A stretch of DNA of 37,815 nt from Pseudomonas rubra (GCF_028656935.1 NZ_JAMDGZ010000074.1:1-37815); one strand, 5' to 3'; shown: positions 7,090-16,006, counted from the stretch's first letter. Translations and numbers: made by a program. The notes: generated by a model from the letters alone, not told the origin.

Positions 7090-7851
7090 ATGAAGCACGG
7101 AGCATGGTGCCTGGCGTTGGTGATGGTCGGCAGCCTGGCGCAGGCTGCGACCGAGAGCGATCCGCTGCTCGACGGCGCCACTTCGAGCGCCAGTGAAGTG
7201 CGCGGTGTGCTGCGCGCCCGCTCCCAGGCGGTGCTGGCCAGCGAACTGGCCGGGCGCGTGGTGGACATGCCGTTTGCCGAAGGCCAGTCGTTCAGCAAAG
7301 GCGATGTGCTGGTGCGTTTCGATTGCAGCGCTTACCAGGCACAACAGAATGCCGCCGGCGCTGCCGTGCGTGCGGCCCGTGAAGAGTTGCGCAACAAGCA
7401 GCAACTGGCCGCGCTCAATTCGGTTGGGCGTTTCGAGGTGACCCTGGCCGAGGCCCGCCAGGCTCAGGCCCAGGCCGAGGCGCAGGTCTATCAGGTGCAG
7501 GTGCAGCGCTGCCAGATCAAGGCGCCGTTCGACGGCCAGGTGGTGGCGCGCAAGGTCCAGGCCCACGAAAGCGTGGCCAACGGCGCGCCGTTGCTGGAGA
7601 TCGTCGACAACCGCTCCCTGGAAGTCCACCTGCTGGTGCCTTCGCGCTGGCTGGGCAAGCTCAAGCCTGAGCAGACCTTCAGTTTTGTCCCCGACGAAAC
7701 CGGCGCGCCGCTGGAGGCCGTGGTCAAACGCCTGGGGGCGCGCATCGATGAAGGCAGCCAGACGCTGCTGCTGATCGCCACCCTGCCGGCCAACAGTCGC
7801 GGCCTGCTGGCTGGCATGAGCGGCACCGCGCACTTTGCCACGCAACCATGA
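7090..7851 (+). CDS. Periplasmic adaptor (HlyD/RND membrane-fusion family), short form
   Basis: This 253-residue protein has a signal peptide (about 1-20, ending SLAQA), a lipoyl-like half motif at about 50-75 (LASELAGRVVDMPFAEGQSF), a short coiled-coil hairpin rich in Gln and Ala (about 85-135), a second lipoyl half (IKAPFDGQVVARKV) and a beta-barrel region. This is the architecture of a membrane-fusion adaptor that links an inner-membrane exporter to a TolC-type channel, but the hairpin is short. The ATG at 7090 has AGGA nine bases upstream. The stop overlaps the next start (ATGA at 7848-7851), so it is translationally coupled to the second adaptor. Confidence 0.8.
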   Translation: MKHGAWCLALVMVGSLAQAATESDPLLDGATSSASEVRGVLRARSQAVLASELAGRVVDMPFAEGQSFSKGDVLVRFDCSAYQAQQNAAGAAVRAAREELRNKQQLAALNSVGRFEVTLAEARQAQAQAEAQVYQVQVQRCQIKAPFDGQVVARKVQAHESVANGAPLLEIVDNRSLEVHLLVPSRWLGKLKPEQTFSFVPDETGAPLEAVVKRLGARIDEGSQTLLLIATLPANSRGLLAGMSGTAHFATQP

Positions 7852-9167
7852 ACGCGCCCGCACCCAATGCCATGGAGCAACTGCTGGCGCAGTACTTGCG
7901 CCTGGAACATCAGGCCCGTGCTGCGGCCTCGGTCCAGACCCTGGCCTTCAGCATGGTCAACGACCCCCAGGCGCTGTTCGCCTTTCGCCACGCCGCGTTG
8001 CTGATTGCAGGCAAGGTGCGGGCCTTGACCGGCATCAGCGTGGTTGAGCCGAATGCGCCGTTCGTGGCGTTCATCGAACATGCCGCCGCGCAGTTGGGTA
8101 ACAGCGGGCGCCTGGGCAGCAGCGGGCCGCTGAGTGCAGATGATTTCGATCAGGCCAGCCGCGACGACTGGCAGTCGTTGTCGGCGGAGCATGCCTTCTG
8201 GCTGCCGCTCAAGGACCGCCACGGCGCGGTCTTTGGTGGCGTGTGGCTGGCCCGCGACATGCCCTGGGTCGAGGCCGAGCACAGCTTGCTCAGCCACCTG
8301 GGCGATTGCTACAGCCATGCCTGGCTGGCCTTGCAACCAGGCAAGCCGTGGCGCCTGCGCTGGCCGGCGCGGACCCGCTGGGCGATAGCCGCCGCGGCCC
8401 TGCTGGTGCTGCTGGTGCCGGTGCGCCAGTCGGTGCTGGCGCCGGCTGAAGTGGTGCCGCGCAACGGTCAGGTGGTGGCCGCGCCGCTGGATGGGGTGAT
8501 CGCCGAGTTCCTGGTCAAACCCAACCAGGCGGTGCAGGCCGGGCAGGTGCTGGTGCGCTTTGACGCCACCAGCCTCAAGGCTCAGGCCGATGTCGCCGAG
8601 CGCACCCTCGGGGTCGCCGAGGCCGAGCTCAAGGCCAATACCCAGCGGGCCTTTTCCGATAGCGAATCCAGCGCCCGGCTTGACCTGCTGGCGGCCCGGG
8701 TCGAGCAGAAGCGCGCCGAGCGCGACTACGCCCGCGAGTTGCTGGCACGCGCCGAGGTGCGCGCCGAGCGCGCCGGTATTGCGGTGTTCGCCGATGCCCA
8801 GCGCCTGACCGGCAAGCCGCTGCAAACCGGCGAGCGCCTGCTGGAAATCGCCGATCCGGCCCAGGCCGAACTGCGCATCGAGCTCCCAGTGGCCGATGCC
8901 CTGAGCCTTGAGCCCGGCGCCGAGGTCGCGCTGTTTCTCGACAGCGACCCGCTGCACCGCCATGGCGCCGAGCTTGAACGTACTGCCTACCAAGCGCAGA
9001 CCACCCCGGCCGGCCAGCTGGCCTACCGCCTGGATGCGCGCTTCATTGAGGCGCCGCCGCGCATCGGCCTGCGCGGCACCGCCAAACTGTTTGGCGCGCG
9101 CGCACCGCTGGCGCTGTACGTATTGCGTCGGCCGTTGGCGGCCCTGCGGCAGACGGTGGGCCTGTGA
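7848..9167 (+). CDS. HlyD-type adaptor with large cytoplasmic N-terminal domain
   Basis: The protein has 439 residues. Residues 1-165 lack a signal peptide and look like a soluble domain; the stretch near 117-160 (FWLPLKDRHGAVFGGVWLAR) recalls a GAF-type fold, which is only inference. One membrane helix follows (about 177-193). A periplasmic part begins with the lipoyl half AAPLDGVIAEFLVKP (211-225), then a coiled coil (about 240-290) and a barrel-like C-terminus. It starts on an ATGA overlap with the upstream adaptor and overlaps the M50 gene start by four bases (9164-9167), so the three products are probably made in fixed ratio and form one complex. The cargo is unknown. Confidence 0.75.
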   Translation: MNAPAPNAMEQLLAQYLRLEHQARAAASVQTLAFSMVNDPQALFAFRHAALLIAGKVRALTGISVVEPNAPFVAFIEHAAAQLGNSGRLGSSGPLSADDFDQASRDDWQSLSAEHAFWLPLKDRHGAVFGGVWLARDMPWVEAEHSLLSHLGDCYSHAWLALQPGKPWRLRWPARTRWAIAAAALLVLLVPVRQSVLAPAEVVPRNGQVVAAPLDGVIAEFLVKPNQAVQAGQVLVRFDATSLKAQADVAERTLGVAEAELKANTQRAFSDSESSARLDLLAARVEQKRAERDYARELLARAEVRAERAGIAVFADAQRLTGKPLQTGERLLEIADPAQAELRIELPVADALSLEPGAEVALFLDSDPLHRHGAELERTAYQAQTTPAGQLAYRLDARFIEAPPRIGLRGTAKLFGARAPLALYVLRRPLAALRQTVGL

Positions 9168-11263
9168 TGCTGCCGGCGCTGCGCCCGGACCTGCAACTGT
9201 CGCCCGCCGCACCAGGGCTGGACGGCGCGGCACAGTGGACCCTGGCCGACCCGTTGCGCGGGCGCTATTTCAAGCTCGGGGCGCCGGCCATGCGCCTGTT
9301 GCGCCACTGGGCGCTGGGTGATCCGGCGCGGGTGCTGGCGGCGGCCAATCAGGAGCCTGGCATGCCGCTGCCGGGCACAGCCATCGAGGAGTTGCTGCGT
9401 TTTTTGCGTGGCCATGATCTGGTCACGGCCAGCGATGATGAGCAGCGTGCCAGCTACGCCGACAAGGCCGCTAGCCAGCGCCAGGGCTTGTGGACCCAGT
9501 TGCTGCACAAATACCTGTTCTTTCGCATCCCGCTGTGGCGCCCGGATGCCTTTCTCAACCGCACCTGGCCTTGGCTTGCGCGATTCGGCCCGGCCTTGTT
9601 GCGCTACGGCCTGCCGACGGTACTGGTCCTGGGGCTGTTTCTGGTGCTGCGTGACTGGCAGCGCTTTCTTGCCACCTTTCCGCACCTGTTGAGCCTGGGC
9701 GGCGCAGTGGCCTTTGCCATTGCCCTGGGCTTTGCCAAGTTGTGCCACGAATTCGGCCACGCCTACATGGCCAAGCGCGCCGGCTGCCGGGTGCCGAGCA
9801 TGGGCCTGGCGTTCATGGTGCTGTTGCCGATGCTCTACACCGATGTCAGCGATGCCTGGCGCGTACAGGACCGCCGCAGCCGCTTGCTGATCGGCGCAGG
9901 TGGCGTGCTCGCCGAACTGTTGCTGGCCTGTGTGGCGCTGCTGGCCTGGTCATTGCTGCCTGACGGGGCAGGGCGCACGGCGGCGTTCATGCTGGCCAGC
10001 GCCACCTGGATCACCACCCTGGCGATCAACCTCAATCCGCTGATGCGCTTTGACGGCTACTTCCTGCTCAGCGACCTGTGGGCAGTCGACAACCTGCAGG
10101 GCCGGGCCTTTGCCGTGTGCCGCTGGCGCCTGCGCGAGGCGCTGTTCGGTTATGGTGAGGCGGCGCCCGAGCCTTTGTCGGCAGGCTTGCGTCGGCGCTT
10201 GCTGGCCTGGGGCTACGCCTCGTGGCTGTGGCGTGCGGTGTTGTTCCTGGGTATTGCCCTGGCGGTGTATCACCTGTTCTTCAAGGCGCTGGGCATTTTC
10301 CTGATGCTGGTGGAGCTGACCTGGTTCATCGCCTTGCCGATCTACCAGGAGGGCCGCCACTGGTGGCAGCAGCGCCAGCGGGCGCAGCCGCGCAAGGTGT
10401 TGTGGCTCGGCCTTGGCCTTCTCGCCTTGTTGCTGTTGCTGGTACTGCCGTGGCGCAGCGACGTCGAGGTGCCGGCGTTGCTCGAAGCCTCGCGGGTCAG
10501 CGCCTTGCATGCACCGACGGCGGCGCGTATCCGCGAAGTAAAGGTGCAGGACGGCGAGCAGGTGGCCCAGGATCAGTTGCTGGTAGTGCTGCAGTCCCCA
10601 GACCTGGATTCGCGCCTGCAGATCGTGCGCCAGGAAATCCAGATCCTTCAGGTGCAGTTGCGCCGCCAGGCCGGGCGTAGCGAAACCGCCGCCGACAGCG
10701 GCATTCTTGAGCAACGCCTGGCCGAGGCACTGGCCGAATACCGCGGGCTTGCCGCCCAGCGCGAGCGCCTGAACCTGCGCGCGCCGCACGCCGGGGTGGT
10801 GCGCGACCTGACCGAAGGCCTGGCACCAGGCCGCTGGATCGCCGCGCAATTGCCGCTGGCCGCCGTGGTCGAGGAGGGCGTGCGCCTGCGAGGCTATCTG
10901 GCCGAAGCGGACTTGTGGCGGGTCGAAGCCGGCGCCTCCGGGCACTTTGTCGCCGACGATCCGTTGCGCGCTTCACTGCCGGTCACGTTAAGCGAAATCG
11001 ATACCACCGGGGTTGGCGCCATCGATCAGGAAGCGCTGGTTTCCGAGCATCAAGGGCCCATTGCCATCCGCCGTGACGAGAACCGCCGGGCGCAACCCTT
11101 GCAGGGGCAGTACGGTGTGCGCTTTGCGCTGCAAAGCAGCGCGCCAGGCATGCTTCAGCGCCCGGTTCGCGGGCTGGTGGTGGTCGATGGCCAAGGCCAG
11201 TCGCTGCTGGCTGCGGCTTGGCGACGAATGGCCGCGCTGGGGGTAAGAGAAAGCGGGTTTTGA
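9164..11263 (+). CDS. M50-type membrane metalloprotease fused to a HlyD-like periplasmic domain
   Basis: The fusion has 699 residues. Residues 20-90 resemble a PqqD-type peptide-binding domain (WTLADPLRGRYFKLGAPAMR). A multi-pass membrane core follows, with the site-2-protease zinc motif HEFGH at 195-199 and the third-ligand motif NPLMRFDG at 291-298. After a last helix near 415-430 comes a periplasmic HlyD-like part with a lipoyl half (ALHAPTAARIREVKVQDGEQ), a coiled coil (about 485-545) and the second half (LRAPHAGVVRDL). PqqD-M50-HlyD fusions beside HlyD adaptors and TolC occur in export loci for large surface proteins or peptides, but their reaction is poorly defined. The zinc ligands look intact, so proteolysis of a cargo or leader is possible. 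A tolC fragment lies downstream. Confidence 0.78.
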   Translation: MMLPALRPDLQLSPAAPGLDGAAQWTLADPLRGRYFKLGAPAMRLLRHWALGDPARVLAAANQEPGMPLPGTAIEELLRFLRGHDLVTASDDEQRASYADKAASQRQGLWTQLLHKYLFFRIPLWRPDAFLNRTWPWLARFGPALLRYGLPTVLVLGLFLVLRDWQRFLATFPHLLSLGGAVAFAIALGFAKLCHEFGHAYMAKRAGCRVPSMGLAFMVLLPMLYTDVSDAWRVQDRRSRLLIGAGGVLAELLLACVALLAWSLLPDGAGRTAAFMLASATWITTLAINLNPLMRFDGYFLLSDLWAVDNLQGRAFAVCRWRLREALFGYGEAAPEPLSAGLRRRLLAWGYASWLWRAVLFLGIALAVYHLFFKALGIFLMLVELTWFIALPIYQEGRHWWQQRQRAQPRKVLWLGLGLLALLLLLVLPWRSDVEVPALLEASRVSALHAPTAARIREVKVQDGEQVAQDQLLVVLQSPDLDSRLQIVRQEIQILQVQLRRQAGRSETAADSGILEQRLAEALAEYRGLAAQRERLNLRAPHAGVVRDLTEGLAPGRWIAAQLPLAAVVEEGVRLRGYLAEADLWRVEAGASGHFVADDPLRASLPVTLSEIDTTGVGAIDQEALVSEHQGPIAIRRDENRRAQPLQGQYGVRFALQSSAPGMLQRPVRGLVVVDGQGQSLLAAAWRRMAALGVRESGF

Positions 11264-11300
11264 GCGCGCACGCCTCATGAAAGCTGCAGCCTAGTTCCCC

Positions 11301-11600
11301 ATGCCGACGTTCGCCGAGCTGCAAGCGGCCGATCCCCATGCTTTTGCGCTATCGCTGGGCGCGGACACCCGCGTCGCCATCGAGCGCGTGCAATTGACCA
11401 CGGGTGTGGCGATGAGTGCCCGCCTCGAGTGCTTCCTGGTGTTTTCGCCTTGCCTGCCGACCTGCTGTCGCAGCAGGGCGTCTACCGCGTCATCGGCCCA
11501 GAGCAGCAGGAATGGCTGCTGCTGATGACCCCGGTACAGCCCGAACCTGATGGCCGTCATGTGCTCCAGGCCCTGCTGCACCGCGAGCGCGAGCCGCTGT
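11301..11600 (+). pseudogene. DUF6916-like gene broken by a frameshift
   Basis: The reading frame from ATG 11301 encodes MPTFAELQAADPHAFALSLG and continues to LECFLVFSP. The rest of the same small domain (LPADLLSQQGVYRVIGPEQQ, then WLLLMTPVQPEPDGRHV) is in another frame from about 11445. Read together they give the pattern of the DUF6916 family (FSLLFRGP..LPQGTYRLEHP..ELFLVPI), found near phage-tail-collar/MdpB-like genes. One base appears to be missing between about 11440 and 11452. No long homopolymer lies there, so a true mutation is as likely as a sequencing error. The 37-base gap after the M50 gene suggests it was the next gene of that operon. Confidence 0.55.
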
Positions 11601-12013
11601 TCGAAGAGCGTACCCTGGGCAACATCTTTATCCACAACGGCCTGAGCGCGCCAAGCTTCATCGCCCAGGTATTCGCCAGCAGCGACAGTGGTGGCGACAG
11701 CGCAGGGCTGGGCTTCCTCGGTTTTGGTGGCGGTGACGGTGGGGGCTTCGGCACCAGTACCTTTGCCGGCCTGTTCGCCCGGGAAGCGGCGCAGGAGGGC
11801 GAGTCGATGCGTGTATTCGACGGCAAGCAGTGGCGCACCACCGACCCTGCGCAAGGCTTGCGCGCAGTGTTTGGCGCCGCCTCGTTGGAGCAGCAGTTGC
11901 AGAACATCAAGGACGCCGAACAGCGTCCTGTACGCGAATTGGCCATGGCTCTGGCACAGCCGACACAGATCGGCAACCCGCAAGGCCATGCTGCGCTTGC
12001 TGCCGGGCCTTGA
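11590..12013 (+). pseudogene. Unassigned coding remnant between the DUF6916-like and tolC pieces
   Basis: The frame that carries the second half of the DUF6916-like domain stays open to the TGA at 12011-12013. It encodes a Gly/Ser-rich stretch (SSDSGGDSAGLGFLGFGGGD) and then a helical stretch (LEQQLQNIKDAEQRPVRELA). This does not look like the DUF6916 family or a TolC N-terminus. I read it as the tail of a different, perhaps surface-protein, gene joined here by deletion. Its family is not recognised. The junction with tolC sequence is near 11967-11985, where coding sense switches frame. Confidence 0.4.
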
Positions 12014-12530
12014 GTTCTCGGCCGGTGGGCACTACGACAGCAACTCCTTCCTGGTCAACCAGAGCTGGGCGGACTACGGCGTCAAGGTGACCTGGAACCT
12101 GTTCAACGTGTTGTCGGCCCCGGCAGCCATCAAGGTCGCCAAAGCCGGTGAAGACGTTGCGGCGGCGCGGCGCCAGGCCATGTCGATGGCGGTGCTGGCG
12201 CAGTTGTATGTGGCCAACGCCAACTACAACGAGGCGGCGCGCCAGTTCCGCGCCAGCGAAGAGCTGGCGGCACTGGACGGGCAGATTGCCGAGCAGTTGC
12301 GCAACCGCTACCAGACCCAGAACATCGGTGAGCTGGAGTTGATCCAGGGCGAACTGAACAACCTGCAGACGCAGTTGAAACGCGACCTGTCGTACGCTGA
12401 GTTGCGTAACGCCTACGCGCAGTTGTATGTCAGCTCCGGCACCGACTTGTTGCCGGACACACTGCCTGATAGTACGTTGGCGACCATTGCTTCGGCATTG
12501 CAAAACAGCGAGGAGCGTTGGGCGCAGTGA
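11973..12530 (+). pseudogene. 3' remnant of a TolC-family outer-membrane channel gene
   Basis: From about 11973 the frame encodes ATRKAMLRLLPGLEFSAGGH, YDSNSFLVNQSWADYGVKVT and a long C-terminal part ending LQNSEERWAQ. This is the second half of a TolC/OprM-type channel: beta segment, then helical hairpin with the ELELIQGELNN repeat region and a LYVSSGTDLLPD end. A full protein needs about 450 residues; only about 180 remain, and neither a signal peptide nor the first repeat is present upstream in any frame. ATG 11988 has AAGG upstream and could start a short product, but it could not form a normal channel. It probably served the upstream HlyD/M50 exporter. Confidence 0.75.
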
Positions 12531-12542
12531 CGCCGGCAGAGC

Positions 12543-13391
12543 TCAGGGGCAGGGCCCGATCAGTTGGCTCTGCCAGTGCGCCCAGGCGTTCTCCCAGCCC
12601 TGTTCATGACTGGCCGCAGGGATGATGATCCGTTGATTGCAACGGCTCGACTCCTCGGTGCCACGAAAACTGGCGGCGATGTCGCCAGTGATCACCGTGT
12701 CCCGGCCTCCCAGCAGGTGGCGCTGGGGCAAGGATTTCAGACGCGTCCGATAGACCATCGGGTCCAGTGAGCCGTCGAGGGGCGACAAGCCCTTGCGCCG
12801 GACCCACAAGCCCGGGTCGAGATTGCCGGCAATCGTCTGCAACTGGGTAACATCGTCCCGTTGCCCGGCCAGCAGCACGGCCAGCGCCGCGCCACCTGAA
12901 TACCCCACCAACTCGAACTCGCGATTGCCAAACCGCTGCTTGAGCCGGTCCAACGCCTGGCTGAGGCTGGTGACGACTTCCTGGGCAAAGCGTCGGTCGG
13001 TCCACAGCGCGGTTGTGCAGCCGGCGGCCGTGACAAACTGGCATGGCCGTGCAAGGTAGGCGTTGGGGGTTGGATCATTGATTGCCAAGCGCGCTACCAG
13101 CAGGTTACGTGGGCTCGGGTCGAGGCTGGGCTGGCTTGGCGTGGCCCAGGCATGGCCGTCGCCTTCCAGGTATACCCGCAGACGTTTGCTTGCAGGTTGC
13201 TCAGGCGCTAGCAGGACGAGCGGGAACGGCTGGCCCGGCACTGTTTCCAGGTGTCGGCCGTGCTGTTGCGCCAGTTGCTGGAGTGCTGAATATGGGGATT
13301 GGCAGGCACAAAGAAGGGCGCTGACCAGCAGCGCCCCCAAGGTTCGACAAACGCCGGCCCACGGGCGTGGGCCGGCCGGGCGATTACGCAT
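12543..13391 (-). CDS. Lipoprotein alpha/beta hydrolase
   Basis: This 282-residue protein has a type II signal peptide with lipobox LLCAC (Cys30 as lipid-modified residue). A serine-hydrolase fold follows: nucleophile elbow GYSGG with S165, probable acid D231 in LLGGRDTVITGD and probable catalytic H262 in PAASHEQGW. The substrate is unknown; an esterase or lipase role at the outer membrane or periplasm is plausible. No Shine-Dalgarno is visible before ATG 13391. Its first base is the last base of the TGA of the autotransporter gene (TGATG), so the gene is almost certainly translated by coupling to it. Confidence 0.75.
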   Translation of the reverse strand: MRNRPAGPRPWAGVCRTLGALLVSALLCACQSPYSALQQLAQQHGRHLETVPGQPFPLVLLAPEQPASKRLRVYLEGDGHAWATPSQPSLDPSPRNLLVARLAINDPTPNAYLARPCQFVTAAGCTTALWTDRRFAQEVVTSLSQALDRLKQRFGNREFELVGYSGGAALAVLLAGQRDDVTQLQTIAGNLDPGLWVRRKGLSPLDGSLDPMVYRTRLKSLPQRHLLGGRDTVITGDIAASFRGTEESSRCNQRIIIPAASHEQGWENAWAHWQSQLIGPCP

Positions 13392-16006
13392 CAGAAGTCG
13401 TAACGGACTTTCGCCGAGAACACGTCAGCATCGAAGCCCGACTTGCCGATGTAGTCGTAGTTGACGCCCAGGGTCACCGCGCCCAGCTTGTAGTCGGCAC
13501 CTACGCCGGCTTCATAGCTGTCACGCGCCGCCTTGGCACCGCTGGTCACGAACGGCGTGCTGCCGAGCAGGAAGGTCGAGGTGCTCTTGGCTTCGTCAGC
13601 GGCGAAGTCGTGATAGGCCATCAACTTGGCTTGCGGCTCCAGGGTCCCTGCGCCCAACGGGAAGCTGCCGGCCACACGCAGGCCTGCGCCCAGCTCGATG
13701 GCCTCGTAACGCTGGTCTTCGACTTTCAAGGCTGCCGAAGAACCCTTCTCGCGGTAGCCGTCGATGTTGACCAGGCTGTAACGGGCGGCCAGGCGCGGTT
13801 CAACCAGCATCTGCGAGTTGATGTGGTAGGTGTAGCCACCGACCAGGTTCAAGCCCAGCAGGTCGCTGTCGTAGTTGGCCTTGGCGCGGGTGCCGGCGAT
13901 GGAGCGGGTGCTTTCGTTGTCGTTGACGCCGTAGGTCAGGCTGGCATCGACGAAATAGTTACCCTGCTCGAAGCCGCCGTACAGCGTGAAGGCATGGCTG
14001 TCGACTTCAGTCTGGTTGCCGCTTTTGCCGTTGACGTCGGTGTTGATGAAGCTGTAAGCCAGGCCCAGGGTCAGGTTGTCGTTCAGCTTGCCATCGGCAC
14101 CGACCGCGATACCGCGGCTGTAGGCGTTGTAGCCCGCCACGCCGTCGCGCAGGTCCTGGCTGGCGTCGCTGTACAGGGTCTGTACCCAGACGCCGGTTTC
14201 CTTGAAGCCTTCACCCGAGGAGGCGCCGCGCAGGGCGCTTGTGCGGTTGCCGGTGACGTTGCTCACCAGGTTCTGGCTGGTGGTGGCGGCTTGAGTCGCG
14301 CCACCGTTGGTTTCCGGGGTCAGCTCGGAGGCCAGCTTGGCGACCTGGGCCTCATCGGCGTTGAGCAGGGCCTGCTTGAACGGGTCGTTGTTGGCCAGCT
14401 TGCCAATCATGCCGTCGGCAGTCAGGCTGCTCAGGGCTTTCTGGCTGTTGGCCGAACCGCCCTGGTTGGTGATGATCTGCTCGACTTCTTCCTTGCCCTT
14501 GCCGGTGACGACCGCCACTACCTGCTGGTTGTCGACGGTGAAACTGTCGACCTTGAGCAGCGCAGAAGTGCTGACCAGGTTGAGCTTGGCATTCGGGTCG
14601 ACGGTTTCGCCGTCTGCGCCGAGCAGCTCGATCCGGCCGGCTTCGAGCAGTTTGTAGGTGCTGCCGTTGGCGTTGAAATCTTCGCCTTTGGCCGCCAGTT
14701 GCAGTTGCGCGCCCTGGCCGAACTGGGTGGTGCCGGTGACCTTGAGCACGGCAGTGCTGGCGTTGGTGGCGCTGCTCAGGTTCAGGCCCACGGCCGAGTT
14801 GCCGGCGACGTACAGGTTGCCGTCGATGCTGGTGTGCGGGGCTTCGAAGGTCAGGGTGGTTTTCAGGTTGTCGCTGACGCTGCCGACATCGATCCAGCCG
14901 TTGTCCTTGAGGCGAATGTTGGAGCCGTCAGCACGGCTGTCGGTGCCGGTGAACGAGGTATCGCCTTCGATCTCGATATTGCTCAGGTCGATCAGGTTGC
15001 CGACGATGACGCTGCCTTTGCGCAGGATCAGCTCGACTGGGCGGTTGCTTTCCGAGGCGTCGATGGCTTCGTCGGCAGAGATGATCGTGCCGCTGTTGAA
15101 AATGTTGAAGTCGCCTTCATCTTTGTACCAAGGCTGGGCGCCCGGGCTGTCGAAGTCGCTGAAACCGATGGCGATGGCAGCGTCTTCGGCGCGGATGGTG
15201 CCGGTATTGATCAGGTGGTTGTTCATGCCGGTGAAGCTGGCACCATCGATGCGGATGCCTTCGGCGTCGTCGCCATTGGCAATGATGGTGCCGTGGTTCT
15301 CGATGCCGGCCAGGTCGACCATGTCGGTGTACATGCCCGAGCCACTGGTGGTGGCGTCGATGCCGGTGGCGCCTGCGCCGGTGACTTCGATCAGGCCGCG
15401 GTTGATGACCTTGCCGACGATCTCGCCGCCTTCAAGGTTGATGCCCTTGGCATCTTCACCCTTGGCGATGATCTTGCCGCTGGCGTCATTGAGCAGGTCG
15501 CCCTTGATCACCGACGATCCGGAAAAGTCCAGGGCTCGGGCGACGTCGCGGCCGCCACCGTCGGTCAGGGGAGCACCTTCTGCGTAGAGCAGGCCTTGGT
15601 TGATGAGGCTGCCGCCGATCTTGGCCGGGTCGATCATCAGCGCGTTGGCGCCACCGCCGATGGCCGAGATGCTGCCCTTGTTGATCACGTCGCCGCCGAC
15701 GCTGTTGGCAACCCAGGATTGCGTGCCTTCCCAGACATCCATGTCGACGCCACCGGCGAAGTCACCGGTGCTGTTGATGGTGGCGTTGAGAATCAGGTCT
15801 TTCTCGATGCTTGAGCCATTGAGTTCGATGGCATCTTCATCGCTGCCGCCGGTGTAGGCACCGTTGATCTCAAGATTGCCGCTGTAGCGTTGGTGTTCGC
15901 TCTTGAAGCCTGCGTTGGTCAGCTGGACAGTTTCTGCGAGGGCGGGCAGGGCAGTGGCGGTTATGGCCAGGGCGAGCAGGGTCTTGCGGAACATCACAGG
16001 AGTCAC
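13391..16006 (-). CDS. Autotransporter (type Va) with beta-solenoid passenger
   Basis: This is an 871-residue autotransporter. The signal peptide is FRKTLLALAITATALPALA. Residues about 25-560 are a passenger with repeated hydrophobic-Asn-Gly turns (VINKGSISAIGGGANAL, LINQGLLYAEG, VINRGLIEVTG, IENHGTIIANG, LINTGTIRAED, IFNSGTIISAD), a parallel beta-helix signature. The last roughly 270 residues form the membrane barrel ending in the aromatic AKVRYDF. No protease or lipase motif is visible in the passenger, so adhesion or display is the best guess. The start is taken as GTG 16006, with AAAGGAA properly spaced; ATG 15994 is the alternative. The lipoprotein hydrolase follows by stop/start overlap. 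The upstream region has an element shared with algD. Confidence 0.85.
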   Translation of the reverse strand: MTPVMFRKTLLALAITATALPALAETVQLTNAGFKSEHQRYSGNLEINGAYTGGSDEDAIELNGSSIEKDLILNATINSTGDFAGGVDMDVWEGTQSWVANSVGGDVINKGSISAIGGGANALMIDPAKIGGSLINQGLLYAEGAPLTDGGGRDVARALDFSGSSVIKGDLLNDASGKIIAKGEDAKGINLEGGEIVGKVINRGLIEVTGAGATGIDATTSGSGMYTDMVDLAGIENHGTIIANGDDAEGIRIDGASFTGMNNHLINTGTIRAEDAAIAIGFSDFDSPGAQPWYKDEGDFNIFNSGTIISADEAIDASESNRPVELILRKGSVIVGNLIDLSNIEIEGDTSFTGTDSRADGSNIRLKDNGWIDVGSVSDNLKTTLTFEAPHTSIDGNLYVAGNSAVGLNLSSATNASTAVLKVTGTTQFGQGAQLQLAAKGEDFNANGSTYKLLEAGRIELLGADGETVDPNAKLNLVSTSALLKVDSFTVDNQQVVAVVTGKGKEEVEQIITNQGGSANSQKALSSLTADGMIGKLANNDPFKQALLNADEAQVAKLASELTPETNGGATQAATTSQNLVSNVTGNRTSALRGASSGEGFKETGVWVQTLYSDASQDLRDGVAGYNAYSRGIAVGADGKLNDNLTLGLAYSFINTDVNGKSGNQTEVDSHAFTLYGGFEQGNYFVDASLTYGVNDNESTRSIAGTRAKANYDSDLLGLNLVGGYTYHINSQMLVEPRLAARYSLVNIDGYREKGSSAALKVEDQRYEAIELGAGLRVAGSFPLGAGTLEPQAKLMAYHDFAADEAKSTSTFLLGSTPFVTSGAKAARDSYEAGVGADYKLGAVTLGVNYDYIGKSGFDADVFSAKVRYDF

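Noticed and set aside
7491..9233. A 580-codon minus-strand frame over the HlyD-type genes
   Set aside because: No domain is recognisable, it lacks a promoter-like start, and the plus strand encodes clear lipoyl and coiled-coil motifs in coupled genes.
13367..15814. An 815-codon open frame on the plus strand opposite the autotransporter gene
   Set aside because: It is a shadow of the GC-rich minus-strand gene: composition is dominated by Val, Ala, Asp and Gly with no recognisable domain, while the minus strand encodes a complete autotransporter.
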